Positions 60,247-64,000 of a DNA stretch of 64,000 bases are shown piece after piece. The stretch is taken from assembly GCF_030812675.1 (NCBI RefSeq), contig NZ_JAUSTE010000004.1, positions 124,001-188,000 of the forward strand. Reading direction: 5' to 3'. The stretch comes from Sinomonas atrocyanea. GTDB taxonomy: Bacteria > Actinomycetota > Actinomycetes > Actinomycetales > Micrococcaceae. Made by a program: the position numbers and the translations under genes. A model generated the notes under the pieces. The model worked only from the letters and a program-made list of their open reading frames with translations. It made no database searches and was not told where the DNA came from. Numbering within the stretch: position 1 is the first letter of the stretch; the number at the start of each line of letters is the position of its first letter.

Positions 60247-60258
60247 GCGCCCACCCTA
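60247..60258 (-). promoter_or_regulatory. Leaderless-type promoter of the 60246 VOC gene
   Basis: Minus-strand TAGGGT (60253-60258) ends 6 nt before ATG 60246. It overlaps the 3' end of the preceding VOC gene. Confidence 0.45.
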
Positions 60259-60606
60259 TGCACCGCTGGGGAGGGGCCGCCAGATCCCGAAGCGGTTCCC
60301 CTGCGGGTCGAGGACATGCGCGAACTCGATGGCTCCGTTGTTCGTCAGCGGGATGGCAACGCTCGCGCCGAGCCGCTGCGCTTCCGCGAGCGAGGCCGCG
60401 ACGTCGTCCACCTGGACGTAGAACACCGCCCAGTGGCCCCCGCCCGCGGCCGCGGTGTCCCACAGGCCGCCGGCGTCGGTCTCGACCATCCTGTACCCGA
60501 CGGGGGACGGCTGCCCGAAGCCCCAGCCGAAGAGGCCGCCGTAGAAGGACTGGGAGCCCTCGGGGTCCTCGGTGCCGATCTCGAAGTAGTTCACGTTCGC
60601 TGTCAT
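60256..60606 (-). CDS. VOC-family protein
   Basis: 116 aa. NYFEIGTEDPEGSQSFYGGLFGWGF at the start, AVFYVQVDDVAASLAEAQRLGA in the middle and LDPQGNRFGIWRP at the end, a full single VOC domain. GGAGGATGCG precedes ATG 60606. It is a distinct paralogue of the 59875 gene, not a duplicate. Substrate unknown. Confidence 0.85.
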   Translation of the reverse strand: MTANVNYFEIGTEDPEGSQSFYGGLFGWGFGQPSPVGYRMVETDAGGLWDTAAAGGGHWAVFYVQVDDVAASLAEAQRLGASVAIPLTNNGAIEFAHVLDPQGNRFGIWRPLPSGA

Positions 60607-60681
60607 CGCATCCTCCGCGGGGCGGGGCCGGTTCCTCCGGCGCCGCCTCCCATGGTGCTGCCGCGCGCCGGCACGGCAAAA

Positions 60682-60719
60682 GGGGCGGGCCCTCCCTTTT
60701 TCAAAGGAGGGCCCGCCCC
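60682..60719 (-). terminator. Terminator after gatB
   Basis: 14-bp perfect stem GGGGCGGGCCCTCC (60682-60695) with its complement (60706-60719), 10-nt loop, followed on the minus strand by TTTTG. Confidence 0.88.
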
Positions 60720-60748
60720 GGTGATGCAGCCGGCTGGGTGCCGTGCGG

Positions 60749-62260
60749 CTAGCCCTGGACGCCCAGCCGCTCGAGGATGAGCTCCTTGACCCGGCCGGCA
60801 TCGGCCTGGCCGCGCGTGGCCTTCATGACCGCGCCGACGATCGCGCCGGCCGCCTGGACCTTGCCGCCCCGGATCTTGTCCGCGACGCCGGGCTGCGCGG
60901 CGAGGGCGGCGTCGATCGCCTCGAGCAGGGGCCCGTCGTCGGAGACGAGCACGAGGCCCCGGGCCTCCATGACCTCGGTCGGGGTGCCTTCCCCGGCGAT
61001 GACGCCGTCGAGCACCTGCCCGGCCATCTTGTTGTTGAGCTTGCCGCCCTCGACGAGGCCGTTGAGCTCGATGATCGCGGCCGGGGTCACGCCGAGGTCC
61101 GCCGGGTCCACGTCGGCGGCCTTCGCGCGGCCCACGATCTCGCCCATCCACCACTTGCGGGCCGCCTGCGGGGTCGCGCCCGCGGCGATGGTCTCCTCGA
61201 TCGAGTCCATCACGCCGGCGTTGACCACGTCGCGGAACTCGGCGTCGGCGTAGCCCCAGGCCTCCTTGAGCCGCTTGCGCCGCTCGGCGGGGGGCTCGGG
61301 CAGGGAGGCCCGCAGTTCCTCGACCCACTCGCGGCTCGGGACCACGGGTACGAGGTCCGGCTCGGGGAAGTAGCGGTAGTCGTCGGCGTCGCTCTTGGGG
61401 CGCCCCGACGTCGTGGTCCGCGTGTCCTCGTGCCAGTGGCGCGTCTCCTGGATGACCTTCTCCCCGGCCGAGAGCACCGCGGCGTGGCGCTGGATCTCGA
61501 ACCGGACCGCGTGCTCGACCGAACGCAGCGAGTTGACGTTCTTGGTCTCCGAACGCGTGCCGAACTGGGTCGCACCCTTGGGCATGAGCGAGACGTTCGC
61601 ATCGCAGCGGACGTTGCCGCGCTCCATGCGCGCGTCCGAGACGCCGAGGTTCTTCACGATCTCGCGGATCGCGGCCACGTAGGCCCGGGCCAGCTCGGGG
61701 GCACGGCTGCCGGCGCCGACGATCGGCTTCGTGACGATCTCGACCAGCGGCACGCCGGCGCGGTTGTAGTCCACGAGGGAGTACTCGGCGCCGTGGATGC
61801 GTCCGGTCGCGCCGCCCATGTGGGTGAGCTTGCCGGCGTCCTCCTCCATGTGCGCGCGCTCGATCTCCACGCGGAACACGGTGCCGTCCTCGAGCTCGAT
61901 GTCGATCCAGCCGTCGTGCGCGATCGGCTCGTCGTACTGGGACGTCTGGAAGTTCTTGGGGGTGTCCGGGTAGAAGTAGTTCTTCCGCGCGAAGCGGCAG
62001 GACTCGGCGATCTCGCAGTTCAGCGCGAGGCCGATCTTGATGCTCGACTCCACCGCGGCCCGGTTCACGACCGGCAGCACGCCGGGCATGCCGAGGTCCA
62101 CCTCGTTGACGTCCGAGTTGGGCTCGTCGCCGAAGACGTTCGGGGCCGAGGAGAACATCTTGGTCTTCGTGTTGAGCTCGACGTGGACCTCGAAGCCGAG
62201 GACCGGGTCGAACTTCTCCATGGCCGTCTCGAAGGACAGGACGGTCTGCGTGGCTGCCAT
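60749..62260 (-). CDS. gatB: Asp/Glu-tRNA amidotransferase subunit B
   Basis: 503 aa. With GatA and GatC converts mischarged Glu-tRNA(Gln) (and Asp-tRNA(Asn)) to the amides. Family blocks: [40 protein letters not shown], the kinase-site region [31 protein letters not shown] and a YqeY-like C-terminal tail ending [13 protein letters not shown] 62260 is 2 bp after the gatA stop. Last gene of gatCAB. Confidence 0.97.
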   Translation of the reverse strand: MAATQTVLSFETAMEKFDPVLGFEVHVELNTKTKMFSSAPNVFGDEPNSDVNEVDLGMPGVLPVVNRAAVESSIKIGLALNCEIAESCRFARKNYFYPDTPKNFQTSQYDEPIAHDGWIDIELEDGTVFRVEIERAHMEEDAGKLTHMGGATGRIHGAEYSLVDYNRAGVPLVEIVTKPIVGAGSRAPELARAYVAAIREIVKNLGVSDARMERGNVRCDANVSLMPKGATQFGTRSETKNVNSLRSVEHAVRFEIQRHAAVLSAGEKVIQETRHWHEDTRTTTSGRPKSDADDYRYFPEPDLVPVVPSREWVEELRASLPEPPAERRKRLKEAWGYADAEFRDVVNAGVMDSIEETIAAGATPQAARKWWMGEIVGRAKAADVDPADLGVTPAAIIELNGLVEGGKLNNKMAGQVLDGVIAGEGTPTEVMEARGLVLVSDDGPLLEAIDAALAAQPGVADKIRGGKVQAAGAIVGAVMKATRGQADAGRVKELILERLGVQG

Positions 62261-62262
62261 CT

Positions 62263-63864
62263 CTACTTCACTCCTGCGTTGGTCTCGGCGGACTGCCCGA
62301 CGTTCGCACGGGCGCCCAGCGCCGGCGCCTTCGCGAGCAGCGGGCCGCCCCACTGCGCCTCGAGCAGCGACTCGAGGGCCGCGCCGACCTGGTACAGGCG
62401 GGCGTCCTCGCGGGCCGGGGCGAGGATCTGGAGGCCGGCGGGAAGGCCGTCCTCGTCGGCGAGGCCGCTCGGGATGGACAGGCCCGGGACCCCGGCCAGG
62501 TTGGCGGGGATGGTCGCGACGTCGTTGAGGTACATCGCCAGCGGGTCGTCCAGCTTCTCCCCCAGCGGGAACGCCGTGGTCGGCGCCGTCGGGGAGATGA
62601 GCACGTCCGCCTGGGCGAACGCGGCGTCGAAGTCGCGCTGGATGAGCGTGCGGACCTTCTGCGCCGAGCCGTAGTACGCGTCGTAGTAGCCCGCCGAGAG
62701 CGCGTAGGTGCCCAGGATGATGCGGCGCTTCGCCTCGTCGCCGAAACCGGCGGCGCGGGTCGCGGCCATCACGCGCTCGATCGTCATGGGGCCGTCCTGG
62801 GGCAGGACGCGCAGTCCGTACCGGACGCCGTCGAACTTCGCGAGGTTGCTCGAGACCTCGCTCGGCATGATCAGGTAGTAGGCGCCGAGGGCGTACTTGA
62901 AGTTGGGGCAGGAGACCTCGACGATCTGCGCGCCGGCCCCCCTGAGCAGTTCGAGGGAGTCGCGGAAGCGGGCTTCCACGCCGGCCTGGTAGCCCTCCCC
63001 GCCGAGCTCCTTCACGACGCCGATGCGCAGCCCCTTCAGGGAGCCCTCGGCGGAACCTGCCCGCGCCGCGGCGACGAGGGTGTCGAAGGAGTCGGTGAGC
63101 GACGTCGAGTCGAACGGGTCGTGGCCCCCGATGAGCTCTTGGAGCAGGGCGGCGTCGAGGACCGTGCGGGAGACCGGGCCGATCTGGTCCAGGCTCGAGG
63201 CCATGGCGATGGCCCCGTACCGGGACACCGCACCGTAGGTGGGCTTGACGCCGACCGTGCCGGTCACGGCGCCGGGCTGGCGGATCGAGCCGCCCGTGTC
63301 CGTGCCGAGGGCCAGCGGGGCCTCGAATGCCGCGACGGCCGCCGCGGAGCCGCCGCCCGAGCCGCCGGGGATGCGGTCCAGGTCCCACGGGTTGCGGGTG
63401 GGGCCGAACGCGGAGTGCTCGGTGGAGGAGCCCATGGCGAACTCGTCGAGGTTGGTCTTGCCGAGGATCGGGAGCTTCGCGGCCCGGATCTTCTTGATGA
63501 CGGTCGCGTCGTAGGGGCTCATCCAGCCCTCGAGGATGCGGGAGCCCGCCGTCGTGGGCTGGCCCTTCGTGACGATGAGGTCCTTGATCGCGATCGGAAC
63601 GCCCGCGAGCGGGTGGAGGGCGGCGGCGTCGTCCCCTCCGGAGGCGCGGATCGCGTCGACCTCGCGGGCGACGCCGAGCGCCTCCTCCGTGTTGACGTGC
63701 AGGAAGGCGTGGACTCCGCGCTCCCCGCCGTCGACCTCGGCGATGCGGTCGAGGTGCGCCCGCGTGACCTCCTCGGAGGAGACCTCCTTGGCCGCGAGCT
63801 TCCCGGCGAGGGCCGAGGCGCTGGACGTGATGAGCTCGTTGAGCTGGCTGTCGTTGGTGCCCAT
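62263..63864 (-). CDS. gatA: Asp/Glu-tRNA amidotransferase subunit A
   Basis: 533 aa. Amidase-signature glutaminase subunit. The Ser-cisSer-Lys triad is in AIKDLI (Lys), [11 protein letters not shown] (cis-Ser) and [10 protein letters not shown] (nucleophile). [13 protein letters not shown] and the C-terminal [16 protein letters not shown] block are intact. It starts 4 bp after the gatC stop. Confidence 0.97.
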   Translation of the reverse strand: MGTNDSQLNELITSSASALAGKLAAKEVSSEEVTRAHLDRIAEVDGGERGVHAFLHVNTEEALGVAREVDAIRASGGDDAAALHPLAGVPIAIKDLIVTKGQPTTAGSRILEGWMSPYDATVIKKIRAAKLPILGKTNLDEFAMGSSTEHSAFGPTRNPWDLDRIPGGSGGGSAAAVAAFEAPLALGTDTGGSIRQPGAVTGTVGVKPTYGAVSRYGAIAMASSLDQIGPVSRTVLDAALLQELIGGHDPFDSTSLTDSFDTLVAAARAGSAEGSLKGLRIGVVKELGGEGYQAGVEARFRDSLELLRGAGAQIVEVSCPNFKYALGAYYLIMPSEVSSNLAKFDGVRYGLRVLPQDGPMTIERVMAATRAAGFGDEAKRRIILGTYALSAGYYDAYYGSAQKVRTLIQRDFDAAFAQADVLISPTAPTTAFPLGEKLDDPLAMYLNDVATIPANLAGVPGLSIPSGLADEDGLPAGLQILAPAREDARLYQVGAALESLLEAQWGGPLLAKAPALGARANVGQSAETNAGVK

Positions 63865-63868
63865 GGGC

Positions 63869-64000
63869 TTACTCCTCGTCCAGGATGGCCGGGACCTTGA
63901 AGCGGTCCAGGTCTGAATCGGGGGCGCCGGAGAGCGCCTCGGCCGGGGTGAGGACGTGGCCCACGACGTCCTCGCGGAAGACGTTCTGCAGCGGGATCGG
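63869..64000 (-). CDS. gatC: Asp/Glu-tRNA amidotransferase subunit C (partial)
   Basis: Only the last 43 codons are in the window; the start is beyond the right edge. The sequence [20 protein letters not shown], then [13 protein letters not shown] ending in Glu-Glu, is the GatC C-terminus that wraps the GatA-GatB interface. First gene of gatCAB, ending in TAA. Confidence 0.93.
   Translation of the reverse strand, partial: PIPLQNVFREDVVGHVLTPAEALSGAPDSDLDRFKVPAILDEE

Overview
The window is a contiguous piece of chromosome from a high-GC actinobacterium. The GC content, the frequent GTG/TTG starts, the many apparently leaderless genes and the order M23 peptidase / rpsB-tsf-pyrH-frr-cdsA (also seen in mycobacteria) all point to Actinomycetota. 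Protein character (bkd operon with a divergent Lrp gene, DUF485-ActP pairs, SHOCT and S4 proteins, SAM-IV-controlled metY-metX) suggests Micrococcaceae, Arthrobacter or Sinomonas-like. The genus is inference. I see no insertion sequence, integrase, CRISPR array, rRNA or prophage, so this is mainly core and soft-core chromosome.

Layout. 1-2.7 kb: a secreted beta-propeller/LGFP surface protein running off the left edge. 3.0-7.3 kb: a branched-chain 2-oxoacid dehydrogenase operon (E1alpha-E1beta-E2) divergent from an Lrp/AsnC regulator. 7.3-13.9 kb: two SSS carboxylate-symporter modules, each with a small membrane partner, flanking a LytS/LytTR two-component system. 14.0-20.0 kb: DivIVA protein and the translation/phospholipid cluster cdsA-frr-pyrH-tsf-rpsB plus an M23 protein. 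20.1-26.1 kb: acyl-CoA dehydrogenase, tRNA with CAU anticodon, a GT4-DMT-CDP-alcohol phosphotransferase operon, a holin-X-like protein and two identical tRNA-Asn genes. 26.2-36.5 kb: dnaG, dgt, dusB, an unknown gene, a PlsC-type acyltransferase, a GNAT protein, glyQS, a YdcZ-type transporter and an S4 protein. 36.6-39.0 kb: two hydrolases and a SHOCT protein. 39.0-42.2 kb: a five-gene membrane redox operon (Gly/Gln-rich anchor, ApbE, di-heme ferric-reductase-like membrane protein, NuoF-like flavoprotein, 3Fe-4S ferredoxin). 42.3-45.0 kb: SAM-IV riboswitch with metY-metX. 45.1-46.8 kb: hipBA. 46.8-50.0 kb: PAP2, DedA and an OmpR-type two-component system. 50.0-60.6 kb: VOC proteins, a CPBP protease, hutI, an amine/amino-acid oxidase, an aquaglyceroporin, kbl-tdh with a divergent LysR gene, and small membrane or secreted proteins. 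60.7-64 kb: gatB-gatA-gatC, with gatC cut by the right edge.

Regulation stands out. Three CRP/GlxR-type sites (TGTGA-N6-TCACA or close to it) precede carbon-metabolism genes: bkd/lrp, DUF485-actP and the aquaglyceroporin. Two promoters 12 kb apart share an 11-bp-period direct repeat CTTAGA-N5-CTTAGA placed exactly 10 bp upstream of a -10 element. I infer that these are targets of an OmpR-type regulator, possibly the one encoded at 48.2 kb. About fifteen genes have a TANNNT-like -10 hexamer ending 6-7 nt before the start codon and would give leaderless mRNAs, including an overlapping divergent pair at 36.2 kb. The most intriguing gene set is the redox operon at 39-42 kb. It looks like a flavin/heme route moving electrons from NAD(P)H or ferredoxin to the outer face of the membrane, yet it encodes no recognisable FMN-binding domain for its own ApbE.
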